The translations under genes were made by a program, and so were the position numbers. Positions 1 through 7,036 of a stretch of DNA of 9,422 nt are shown in pieces (position 1 is the stretch's first letter; every line of letters begins with the position of its first letter). The notes beneath the pieces are model-generated. The model saw only the letters and a list, made by a program, of their open reading frames with translations, did not search any database and was not told the DNA's origin. This DNA comes from CAJUPY01 sp051871275 (GTDB lineage: Bacteria; Bacteroidota; Bacteroidia; Bacteroidales; Muribaculaceae), in contig JBJECR010000102.1 in NCBI GenBank assembly GCA_051871275.1, positions 1 to 9,422 on the forward strand. Reading direction: 5' to 3'.

Positions 1-2
1 TT

Positions 3-368
3 CTCAATGACGACCTTAACGAAATGCTCCGACTCCTTCAAGAATATCTGCTCACAATTCCACAGTGCGATAACACCAACTACGAAGGGCATTATCAGCA
101 GATGCTTTATGTAATATTCTCGCTGTTAGGCAGATACGTAGATGTGGAGGTGCGTACGCCAAAAGGTAGGGTAGATATGGTGATGAACTCAGGCAAGGCA
201 CTTTATCTCTTTGAACTCAAACTGAATAAATCGGCGGAAGCGGCTATGAATCAGATAAATCTGAAAAATTATCCTTCCCGCTTCGCCCTCACAGGACTGC
301 CTATCATCAAAGTTGGCATCAATTTCAATTCCGAAACGCACACAATAGAAGATTGGGTAATTGAATAA
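3..368 (+). CDS. AAA-ATPase-like / PD-(D/E)XK nuclease-superfamily protein, C-terminal fragment (5' partial)
   Basis: The frame is already open at the left edge (first codon CTC at 3-5) and ends at TAA 366-368, so only the last 121 residues are present; the Met at 24 is internal. Visible residues fit the C-terminal PD-(D/E)XK domain of the Bacteroidota AAA-ATPase-like family (PDDEXK_9, formerly DUF1703): an early Glu in NYEGHY (about residue 28), then VEVRTPKGRVDMV with Asp about 58, then YLFELKL carrying the E-x-K pair (Glu 71, Lys 73), then an MNQI helix and a closing strand KVGINF. The usual N-terminal P-loop ATPase domain would lie to the left. These proteins are often present in many copies per Bacteroidales genome; their cellular role is not settled, and nuclease activity here is inferred from the motif only. 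The gene is convergent with the efflux operon. Confidence 0.85.
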   Translation, partial: LNDDLNEMLRLLQEYLLTIPQCDNTNYEGHYQQMLYVIFSLLGRYVDVEVRTPKGRVDMVMNSGKALYLFELKLNKSAEAAMNQINLKNYPSRFALTGLPIIKVGINFNSETHTIEDWVIE

Positions 369-439
369 GTCAAGAGTCGAGAGTCAAGAGACATGGGTTT
401 TAGAGTCTAGAGTCTAGGGTCAAGAGACGAGGGTCTGAA
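369..439. repeat. Degenerate heptanucleotide tandem array, consensus GTCNAGA
   Basis: The array begins on the base after the stop codon of the nuclease-family gene. Units read gtcaaga, gtcgaga, gtcaaga, gacatgg, gttttaga, gtctaga, gtctagg, gtcaaga, gacgagg, gtctgaa, at 369, 376, 383, 390, 397, 405, 412, 419, 426 and 433. Phase is 7 nt except for one 8-nt unit. Two further gtctgac copies occur at 442-448 and 460-466 out of phase. It lies between two convergent genes and encodes nothing. The units are diverged, as in an old array. The remaining spacer, 467-520, shows nothing recognisable, and no clear terminator is visible for either convergent gene. Confidence 0.75.
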
Positions 440-520
440 CAGTCTGACTTTTCGGACAGGTCTGACGAGCATCCAAAGCGAAACTGCAGATAGTACAGAC
501 AAGGTATAAGATTGCTCTCG

Positions 521-1858
521 CTAGTTTAATTGCCCGGTGGCTCTTAAGTATTCAATATGGCGGAGAAAAAGCGAAGTTTGTGCTTCGATGAGAGTGGCAT
601 GTGCTCGTTGCCAGAGTGTTTGAGCTTCCAAGTTGTCTGAAAGTGATTCCATACCTGCTTGATAAAACTTTGTGCTGGAACGTAAATTCTCATCAGCTGC
701 TGATACTGAAGACTGTGCAAGTTCCACTTCCAAGTAAGCTTCGTCAAGATTGTTGATTGCTTGATGAAGACTTAAGGCGAGGAGTTGATTTGTGTCATCT
801 TTTTCAGCCTTTACAGCTGCTAACTGTTCTTTTGCAGAACGTATTTTGCCTATTCTGTGACCAAAATCGTAAATTGGTATTGATACTTGTATTCCCACAA
901 GATAATTCCAATCCTCAAGCACTTTTTTGCCAGCGAGTTTAAGTCCGTCCGTATAGCCATACTGTCCAATCAAGCCAATTTGCGGAAGGTATTCACTGCG
1001 AGCGATGTTTACTTTCTGCTGTGCTATATATTCTTTATAGTCAAGTATTTGAGTTTCCGGCCTCGCTGAAAAATCCGTGCTGATTTGCAGCTGATTGTGT
1101 ACAATATCAGTTGATGAAACAGTGATGCTATCGTTAAGCGGTCTGCCAATATAGTGGCAGAGATTCATAGAAGCAAGTCGGCATGCATTTTCCGCTTTTC
1201 TCAGATTAAGTTCTGCCTCATTGAGTTTTACTTCCACTTTAAGTACATCATTTTTAGGTTTTAATCCGTGTTTGAATGCCTTTTGAACATCACTGTGTAA
1301 TTCAGTGAGAAGCGTTTTATATGAAAGAGCCACTTGTTTCATTTGAGTGGCACGGACAAGATTTGTATAAGCAGTAGCAGTTTCAACGATTATGTCCGCT
1401 TCTGTGAGCCTCTTGTTTTGAAAATATATTTCTTTTGCGGACTTTGCGATATTATATCCGGCACGAATTTTTCCACCCATATAAACAGGTTGTTCAATTT
1501 TTACACCGCCATTAAACAGCCACCCGAATTTATAGTCAATGTCGAGTGAAGGAACATTTACAAAATCGCCCGTGTATTGACCGGTGCCATTAAGGACAGG
1601 TAAGTTAAATGTCGGGGTGCAGAATGTACCTTTTGCGGGGGAATATACCGCTATTCCTGTGGCTGTAATGTTTGGGAAAAACAGTGCACGAGAACTTGTA
1701 AAGTCGTATTCAGCAGCTTTTACCAAGTGTTCTGCAGAACGGATTTTGAGATTGTTTTCTTTTGCCAAATCAAGGCATTGCTCAAACGTCAGTTCCTCAC
1801 ATTTTGCACAAAAGGCGAGAGATATAATTGTAAAAACAGATATAATTATCTTTTTCAT
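521..1858 (-). CDS. TolC-family outer-membrane efflux protein
   Basis: A 445-residue outer-membrane factor, the channel partner of the RND pump and adaptor encoded just upstream. Residues 1-20 form a signal peptide (MKK, hydrophobic stretch IIISVFTIISLAF). Neither C17 nor C20 sits in a good lipobox, so signal peptidase I export is more likely than lipidation. The duplicated family architecture is visible: LTFEQCLDLAKENN opens the first repeat, QPVYMGGKIRAG (about 123-134) and VSIPIYDFGHRIGKI (about 325-339) are the equivalent turns entering the two long helical hairpins, and SEYLPQIGLIG (288-298) matches LFFPNITATG (59-68). Long Ala/Glu/Leu-rich helices (about 140-235 and 340-440) would form the periplasmic tunnel. 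Length is in the normal 420-490 range. The start at 1858 gives the signal peptide and follows the pump stop by 24 nt, with only an A-rich leader (AAAATAGAAA) and no strong Shine-Dalgarno. It is the last gene of the operon. Substrate is not predictable. Confidence 0.93.
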   Translation of the reverse strand: MKKIIISVFTIISLAFCAKCEELTFEQCLDLAKENNLKIRSAEHLVKAAEYDFTSSRALFFPNITATGIAVYSPAKGTFCTPTFNLPVLNGTGQYTGDFVNVPSLDIDYKFGWLFNGGVKIEQPVYMGGKIRAGYNIAKSAKEIYFQNKRLTEADIIVETATAYTNLVRATQMKQVALSYKTLLTELHSDVQKAFKHGLKPKNDVLKVEVKLNEAELNLRKAENACRLASMNLCHYIGRPLNDSITVSSTDIVHNQLQISTDFSARPETQILDYKEYIAQQKVNIARSEYLPQIGLIGQYGYTDGLKLAGKKVLEDWNYLVGIQVSIPIYDFGHRIGKIRSAKEQLAAVKAEKDDTNQLLALSLHQAINNLDEAYLEVELAQSSVSAADENLRSSTKFYQAGMESLSDNLEAQTLWQRAHATLIEAQTSLFLRHIEYLRATGQLN

Positions 1859-1882
1859 TTTCTATTTTGTACTTTTATTTTT

Positions 1883-4800
1883 TTAATTTTTTTTGAAACG
1901 GGTTCTAAAAAACATTGCATAAAATATCGGGAGATAGAGAAGAACCGCAAAAGTAGAGAAAAGAAGTCCTCCCATAATTGTTGCAGCCATAGAGCCGAAC
2001 ATTGCATCACTCAGGAGTGGTATCATTCCCAGGATTGTAGTTAAAGATGCCATCATTACCGGTCGTAATCTGCTTTCAGAACTTGAGATAAGGGCTTCTT
2101 CAGGGTCTTTGCCGGAATCAATTTGAAAATTTATTTCGTCCATCAGCACAATACAATTTTTTATCATCATGCCCACAAGTCCGAGTGCACCTACGATAGC
2201 ACAGAATGTGAAAGATTGCCCTGAGATAAGCATAGCTCCAACAATACCGATTGCGAGTAGGGGAATACAGCAAATAATTATCAATGGCTTTTTGTAATCT
2301 TTAAGCAACATAATCAGAATTGCATTCATTAGTACAATTCCCAGGGGTATGTTTTGGAACAGATATTTCATTGTTTGTGTGCTGGCATCTTTTTCTCCCA
2401 TCCAGCGTATTGAATATCCGTCCGGCAAAGATATGTTTTCTACCTGTTCTGCAATAGAAAGTCTTGCTTTTTCCGTTTCAACACCGGCAGCCGGGTTGCA
2501 CATGACGCTTTGTGAACGTTGTCCGTTGTAGCGTGGAACAACAGGGTCTTCCCACTTTATGTTAATGCCGTTGCTCACTTGCCTTAGTGGTGTGGTCTGC
2601 ATAGCAGTCTCAATAATTTCATTTTTCTGAAGATTTCCGGTTTTTAGCTTGAGTAGCATTTCGTCTGACAAAAGGTTGGAAATATTTGGCATTAATGCAA
2701 AAACCGGTACATTTTCCAGATTTTCAATATTTTCACCATTGTCTGCGGTGCACTTCAGATATATAGTATTTTTGTGAATACCCTCATAAAATGTTCCCAC
2801 AGGAATACCTCCGGCAGCAGTCAGCAATGAAGTGGAAATATCTTGTCTTGAAAGTCCGGAACGGCGAGCATCAGACTGGTTATAATCAACTTCAAGTACA
2901 GGCACGGCATTGTCATAGTCCGTAGTGATAGTGCATATTTGAGGAGAATTTTCCATAATGCACTTGATAGAATCTGAAATCTGATGAAGAATGGCAGGGT
3001 CGGGACCGGTAACGAGAACTTCTATAGGGTACTTTTTGTACATAATATTGTACCTTTTTAGTTTTATATAAGCGTCAGGGTACATTGCTTCAAGTTCTTT
3101 TTGCAAAGAATTCATATTTTTCTCCAAGTCCTTAGCAGATGTAAAATCTATTATAAGTTCACCGTAACTGAGTGACGGCAATGCAATGCTGCGAACAAGG
3201 TTGTAACGAGCCGGAGTACCGCCTATTGAAGTTGTAATATCTTTTATAATAGGTTTTTGCTGCAAGTAGTGGCGAATTTCCTCAAGGTCTTTTTTTACTT
3301 GAGTGGAATTTGTGCCTTCAGGCAGTTTGTATTCCATATATAGTTGGTCATAAACCATATCCGGGAAGAATCCCTGTTTCATAAACCTATATCCATATCC
3401 ACTTAGTGCAACAAGTCCTAATGCCAGCAAAACAAAAGCAATTTTATGCTTTAATCCGAAAGAAAGTACGGAACGCAACCACGTGTATGCTATGCCGCTA
3501 TATGGGTCTTTATTTTCATCTTCAGATTTTGTTTCTTTGAAATATCTGTCTGCCATAAGTGGAACGTGAACAAGTGCAAGAACCCAACTTAGAAGAAGGG
3601 AAACTGCGAGCACTATAAAAAGGTCGCGAACATAAACACCGGCTGTATCCGGAGAAAGAAATACCGGGAGAAAAGCAAGAATAGCAATAAGTGTGGCACC
3701 AAGCAATGGCATTGCAGTTTTTTTGCCTATAGAGGTTAGTGCTTCCATTCGTGTTTTGCCTTGCTTTATATCAACAAGAATACCGTCAATAATCACAATG
3801 GCATTATCCACCAACATTCCCATGGCAAGTATGAAAGTAGCAAGCGAAACTCGTTGCATAGATCCTCCTGCCATACCAAGAACGAGGAAAGAACCTATCA
3901 CAATAACTACAAGAGAGATGCCTATAATTATGCCACTTCTGAAACCCATGACGAGCATAAGAATGGCAATTACTATAACGACGGACTCAATAAGGTTTAT
4001 GAAAAAAGTTGAAAGTGCATCGGTTACTCTATCCGGCTGATAAAATACCTGGTGAAATTCTGTGCCTGCAGGTAATGATGATTCAGAAATCTCTTCAAGA
4101 CGTTTTTCTACCTGCTTGCCTATTTTCACGATGTCTGTTCCTGAAGCGGCAGCAATAGCGATTCCTAAAGCAGGTTCATCATTGTAAAGCAATTCATTCC
4201 GAATAGGGGTAGCATATCCATCTGAGATGGCGGCAATGTCACCAAGTCTTAATTGGTCATCTTCATGTCCTTGAATAATCATGTTGCGGATTTGTTCAAT
4301 CTTTTTGAAGCGATCCGCAACAGTTACTCGTACGCGATTGTCGCCATTGTCATAGTATCCTGTGTAATAAACATCGTTTTGACCTTTAAGTGTAGCTAAT
4401 ACTTCAGCAGGAGAAACGCCGAGAGATGCCATTTTGTCCGGTAGCATCTTAATGTCTATACATTCTTCTTTTTCACCATAAATTGTGACTCTGCCAACAC
4501 CATCTATGTCTGTTATTTCACGTTGAATCATGCGAGCATAGTCGCACAGTTCACGGTGACTTACAGATTCACCTGTAAGAGCATAAAACATACCATATAC
4601 AAGTCCGAAATCGTCTTGAATTTGTACTGATGTTCCTGCAGGGAGCGTAGAAGCAACGTCGTTTACTTTTCTACGTAGCATATCCCAGCATTGCTCAATA
4701 TCGTCATCTTTTACGGTTCGTTTCATCTCCACTTGGAGGATAGCCATATCGTTGTAAGACCAACTCTGGATATTGTCTAATTCTCCAATAGTTCGGATAT

Positions 4801-5011
4801 TCTTTTCTATGGGTTCTGTCACTTCCATTTCCATCTCATGTGCAGAAGCACCGGGGCGTATAGCAACTACCATAGCCATTTTGACCTTTATTTCAGGGTC
4901 TTCCAGTTTGCTCATATCATAAGCGGAGAAAAGTCCGCCAAAAATGAGGACTGCAATTACAAAATAAATGAGCTTTTTATTTTTGAAAGCGTATTTACCA
5001 AAGTCAATCAT
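1883..5011 (-). CDS. RND-family efflux transporter, inner-membrane pump (AcrB/TriC-like)
   Basis: A 1042-residue proton-driven pump of the resistance-nodulation-division superfamily; it captures substrates from periplasm or membrane and passes them to the TolC-type channel. Twelve membrane segments are readable: about 13-30, 337-356, 359-381, 388-412, 435-455, 463-486, 522-541, 886-904, 908-930, 933-958, 985-1001 and 1007-1033. Two large periplasmic portions lie at 31-336 and 542-885, the standard RND duplication. LEDPEI follows the first segment, as usual. TM4 carries GMLVDNAIVIIDG, with D402 at the AcrB D407 position but Asn403 where AcrB has D408; D409 sits near AcrB E414. TM10 has Lys951 in MMIKNCIVLMDE, matching AcrB K940. 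The Asp-Asn pattern resembles TriC-type and single-Asp pumps more than classical HAE-1 AcrB (from memory of those families). The start ATG (5011-5009) overlaps the adaptor stop as ATGA, implying translational coupling. Drug, detergent, bile-salt or fatty-acid export are all possible. Confidence 0.95.
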   Translation of the reverse strand: MIDFGKYAFKNKKLIYFVIAVLIFGGLFSAYDMSKLEDPEIKVKMAMVVAIRPGASAHEMEMEVTEPIEKNIRTIGELDNIQSWSYNDMAILQVEMKRTVKDDDIEQCWDMLRRKVNDVASTLPAGTSVQIQDDFGLVYGMFYALTGESVSHRELCDYARMIQREITDIDGVGRVTIYGEKEECIDIKMLPDKMASLGVSPAEVLATLKGQNDVYYTGYYDNGDNRVRVTVADRFKKIEQIRNMIIQGHEDDQLRLGDIAAISDGYATPIRNELLYNDEPALGIAIAAASGTDIVKIGKQVEKRLEEISESSLPAGTEFHQVFYQPDRVTDALSTFFINLIESVVIVIAILMLVMGFRSGIIIGISLVVIVIGSFLVLGMAGGSMQRVSLATFILAMGMLVDNAIVIIDGILVDIKQGKTRMEALTSIGKKTAMPLLGATLIAILAFLPVFLSPDTAGVYVRDLFIVLAVSLLLSWVLALVHVPLMADRYFKETKSEDENKDPYSGIAYTWLRSVLSFGLKHKIAFVLLALGLVALSGYGYRFMKQGFFPDMVYDQLYMEYKLPEGTNSTQVKKDLEEIRHYLQQKPIIKDITTSIGGTPARYNLVRSIALPSLSYGELIIDFTSAKDLEKNMNSLQKELEAMYPDAYIKLKRYNIMYKKYPIEVLVTGPDPAILHQISDSIKCIMENSPQICTITTDYDNAVPVLEVDYNQSDARRSGLSRQDISTSLLTAAGGIPVGTFYEGIHKNTIYLKCTADNGENIENLENVPVFALMPNISNLLSDEMLLKLKTGNLQKNEIIETAMQTTPLRQVSNGINIKWEDPVVPRYNGQRSQSVMCNPAAGVETEKARLSIAEQVENISLPDGYSIRWMGEKDASTQTMKYLFQNIPLGIVLMNAILIMLLKDYKKPLIIICCIPLLAIGIVGAMLISGQSFTFCAIVGALGLVGMMIKNCIVLMDEINFQIDSGKDPEEALISSSESRLRPVMMASLTTILGMIPLLSDAMFGSMAATIMGGLLFSTFAVLLYLPIFYAMFFRTRFKKN

Positions 5012-6066
5012 AACAAACCTCCTATATTTGTTTCAGACGGTTCTTCAATAATTGTTACTTTTTGTCCTTGACGGATTTTGCGAGTACCGGCGATGATTAT
5101 TCTTTCCCCGTTTTCAAGTCCGGAAGAAATAACAGCATTGCCATCATTAAGCAGTGATTTAACTGCAACTTCTCTTTTTTCTGCAATAGAGTTACTTGTT
5201 ACAATCCAAACGCATTGCGTGTCTCCATCTTGAAAAAGAGCAGATGATGGGATAATATTTTCAGTACTATCGGCTGTAAAAAACAACTTAACATTAGTAC
5301 TCATTCCCGGTGTTGGGTTAGGGGAAATATTTTGAGGAATTGAAAGTCGAACTGTGTATAATTGATTTGCATTTGCTTTAGGAGATATGCTGATAATCCC
5401 TAAACGTACATCATCAGTCAAATAATCAAATTTTGCATAAACAGATTCAATTTGATTTCTGTTGATATATGTTGAAATAGGAATATTGATTTCAATTTCC
5501 GGAGTTCCGGCAGAAATAATTGAAGCAACTGGCATACCTGCTGATACAATAGTGCCTGCATCAAAAATATGTTTCTGCATTAGTCCATCGAAAGGAGCAT
5601 AAATTTTTGTGTATGATAGTTGATTTTTAGCATTCTCGTATTTTGCAGTTATCTGCTGAAGTCCATAACGTGCTTTGTCGTATGCATCGGGGGTAGCTAC
5701 ACTGTCATTGTACAGGGCAATCACTCGTTCTGCTTCAGCTTTCACTTTGTGGTATTCGGCTTCAGTAGCATTTAATTGGATAAGATAATCAGTATTGTCC
5801 ATCTCTGCGAGGACTTGTCCTTTGCGGAATTTATCACCTTCTTTTATGAGTATTCTCTGCAAAGTACCGCTAACCTTGAATGACACATTGACTTCTTCTG
5901 CTGCCACAACTTTACCCGGAAATTCGACCATATTGTCTGCTGAAGAGCAATTGACAACAAACGTTTTGACATTGGTCTTTTTTTCTTCTGTTGTCTTATT
6001 GTTTGAACAAGATGTTGTAAACAGTAGCAATGATATTAAAAATGCAAGTATATTTAGATGTTTCAT
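5008..6066 (-). CDS. RND efflux periplasmic adaptor (HlyD/AcrA-type membrane fusion protein), lipoprotein
   Basis: A 352-residue membrane fusion protein bridging pump and channel. The N-terminus has a hydrophobic segment ending in FTTSC, with Cys20 as the likely lipidated residue and an Asn/Thr/Lys/Glu-rich linker after it, typical of Bacteroidota lipoprotein adaptors. Domains in order: first half of the lipoyl/biotinyl domain (about 58-90, VSFKVSGTL then IKEGDKFRKGQVLAEMD), alpha-helical hairpin (about 92-148), second lipoyl half (about 150-185, YAPFDGLMQK then AGMPVASI), beta-barrel (about 186-265, IEINIPIS to TPGMSTNVKLFF) and membrane-proximal domain (about 266-340, with SSALFQDGDTQCVWIV and GLENGERIIIAG). 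Length is normal for the family. The start is chosen because it supplies the signal peptide and lies 17 nt downstream of a TACCTTTG box. It is the first gene of the three-gene operon and overlaps the pump start by 4 nt. No regulator gene is adjacent. Confidence 0.93.
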   Translation of the reverse strand: MKHLNILAFLISLLLFTTSCSNNKTTEEKKTNVKTFVVNCSSADNMVEFPGKVVAAEEVNVSFKVSGTLQRILIKEGDKFRKGQVLAEMDNTDYLIQLNATEAEYHKVKAEAERVIALYNDSVATPDAYDKARYGLQQITAKYENAKNQLSYTKIYAPFDGLMQKHIFDAGTIVSAGMPVASIISAGTPEIEINIPISTYINRNQIESVYAKFDYLTDDVRLGIISISPKANANQLYTVRLSIPQNISPNPTPGMSTNVKLFFTADSTENIIPSSALFQDGDTQCVWIVTSNSIAEKREVAVKSLLNDGNAVISSGLENGERIIIAGTRKIRQGQKVTIIEEPSETNIGGLL

Positions 6067-6083
6067 AGCTTAATAATTTTTTG

Positions 6084-6091
6084 CAAAGGTA
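6084..6091 (-). promoter_or_regulatory. Bacteroidota -7 promoter box for the efflux operon
   Basis: On the minus strand the sequence reads TACCTTTG, a perfect match to the Bacteroidota -7 consensus TAnnTTTG. It ends 17 nt before the adaptor ATG, so transcription would start near 6077 and leave a leader of only about 10 nt. No good -33 TTTG occurs at the expected 19-21 nt spacing; the nearest upstream TTTG is 27 nt away. The start site is inferred, not seen. Confidence 0.65.
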
Positions 6092-6112
6092 CATAATTGT
6101 CCTTTTGTACAT
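6089..6112 (-). promoter_or_regulatory. Direct repeat ATGTAC overlapping the efflux promoter (candidate operator)
   Basis: On the minus strand ATGTAC occurs at 6112-6107 and again at 6094-6089, with starts 18 bp apart. The second copy overlaps the first three bases of the -7 box. An additional AAAGG/CCTTT inverted pair with an 11-nt gap (6085-6089 and 6101-6105) lies in the same stretch. The position would suit a regulator binding over the promoter, but short repeats in AT-rich DNA can arise by chance and no linked regulator gene is present. Confidence 0.25.
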
Positions 6113-6173
6113 ATTACCCAAAATCTATATTTTTTGTTCATTTTTCCATAAAAAATAATCAATTTTTGGAGTA

Positions 6174-6231
6174 AGAGGCTGTAAAACTCACCACAAACTA
6201 TGCTGTTATCATTAATTATGAAACAGGCTCT
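6174..6231. repeat. 58-bp imperfect inverted-repeat element (MITE or IS-end remnant candidate)
   Basis: AGAGGCTGT at 6174-6182 and ACAGGCTCT at 6223-6231 are inverted copies matching at 8 of 9 positions, with an AT-rich interior and no ORF. Insertion-sequence ends of this general GAG-CTGT flavour occur in Bacteroidales (recollection, not checked). It sits between the mlaF terminator and the efflux promoter and directly abuts the terminator T-run. It may be a small mobile-element remnant or a second weak hairpin. No target-site duplication could be established. Confidence 0.35.
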
Positions 6232-6261
6232 AAAAAAGGAGTGACATGTTTGCCACTCCTT
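6231..6261 (-). terminator. Intrinsic terminator of the mlaE-mlaF operon
   Basis: AAGGAGTG (6236-6243) and CACTCCTT (6254-6261) form a perfect 8-bp stem with a 10-nt loop. Read on the minus strand, the 3' arm runs into six consecutive T residues (6237-6232, two of them in the stem). The hairpin begins 16 nt after the mlaF stop, so it very probably ends that transcript and separates it from the efflux operon downstream. Confidence 0.85.
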
Positions 6262-6277
6262 AATGTTGTTTGGATTT

Positions 6278-7036
6278 TTATCTATTATGGTATTTTTTGA
6301 CTTCTTGGAAAAGCCTTGTGGCAAACACAAAGTCATTTATGGCTTCGTTGTCTGCCGTGTAAATTTCTTTACTGTTACCGACCCATTCTTTGTGACCTTT
6401 GTTTATGAAAACAATGTTTTCACCAATGCCGAGTACTGAGTTCATATCATGCGTATTGATGATAGTGGTCATATTGTATTCATGAGTGATATCACTTAGT
6501 AGTTCGTCAATGAGGATAGATGTTTTTGGATCCAATCCTGAGTTTGGTTCATCGCAGAAAAGATATTTAGGATTGAGTGCAATGGCTCGAGCAATAGCCA
6601 CACGTTTTTGCATACCACCAGATATTTCAGAAGGAAATTTGTTTTCTGCACCGGAAAGATTTACACGGCTAATACAAAACATTGCACGTTCCATCATTTC
6701 TTCTTTGCTCATGTGGGTGAACATCACAAGAGGAAACATTACATTACCCAAAACTGTTTCGGAATCAAAAAGAGCAGAACCCTGAAAGAGCATACCTATT
6801 TCTTTACGGATTTCTTTTATTTGACCTTGATTCATTTTCATAAGGTCACGACCATCGTAAAGAATTTCACCCATTTCCGGGCGGATAAGACCGATAATGG
6901 ATTTCATCAGCACTGTTTTACCGCTACCGCTCTGACCTATGATGAGGTTAGTCTTGCCGGTATAAAAAGTGGCACTTACATCGTGAAGAATAGTTTTATC
7001 GTCAAACGATTTTGTAATGTTTTTAACCTCAATCAT
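6278..7036 (-). CDS. mlaF: MlaF-type ABC transporter ATPase (phospholipid / MCE transport)
   Basis: A 252-residue cytoplasmic ATPase that would drive the MlaE permease encoded just upstream, moving phospholipids between inner membrane and periplasmic carriers to maintain outer-membrane asymmetry. Visible motifs: Walker A GQSGSGKT (34-41), Q-loop FQGSALFDS (Q85) with the ALF signature typical of MlaF, ABC signature ISGGMQKR (138-145; the Met-Gln is characteristic of this subfamily), Walker B YLFCDEPNSGLDP (158-170, catalytic Glu 163) and switch His196 in NTHDM. All catalytic residues are intact and the length is normal. The start ATG overlaps the mlaE stop as ATGA (7033-7036), indicating coupled translation. 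No MCE-domain (mlaD) gene follows; a terminator does. Function is by family; lipid direction and specificity in Bacteroidota are inferred. Confidence 0.92.
   Translation of the reverse strand: MIEVKNITKSFDDKTILHDVSATFYTGKTNLIIGQSGSGKTVLMKSIIGLIRPEMGEILYDGRDLMKMNQGQIKEIRKEIGMLFQGSALFDSETVLGNVMFPLVMFTHMSKEEMMERAMFCISRVNLSGAENKFPSEISGGMQKRVAIARAIALNPKYLFCDEPNSGLDPKTSILIDELLSDITHEYNMTTIINTHDMNSVLGIGENIVFINKGHKEWVGNSKEIYTADNEAINDFVFATRLFQEVKKYHNR

Noticed and set aside
3..368. Defence-system reading of the PD-(D/E)XK fragment
   Set aside because: The motif is nuclease-like, but the neighbours are housekeeping and efflux genes, the rest of the protein is outside the window, and the family is widely dispersed, so a defence role is not supported here.
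369..439. Possible CRISPR array
   Set aside because: Units are 7 nt with no spacers and no cas genes nearby; it is a simple tandem repeat.
442..466. Hairpin GTCTGA/TCGGAC as a terminator for the convergent genes
   Set aside because: Only six pairs including a G-U wobble on one strand, a mismatch on the other, and no T-run follows on either strand.
521..1858. TolC-type protein as a lipoprotein
   Set aside because: C17 and C20 are preceded by LAF and CAK, which are poor lipoboxes; an ordinary signal peptide fits better.
6070..6336. 88-residue open frame on the minus strand after mlaF
   Set aside because: It overlaps the mlaF end and runs through the terminator hairpin, the inverted-repeat element and the efflux promoter; composition is not protein-like and there is no plausible start signal.
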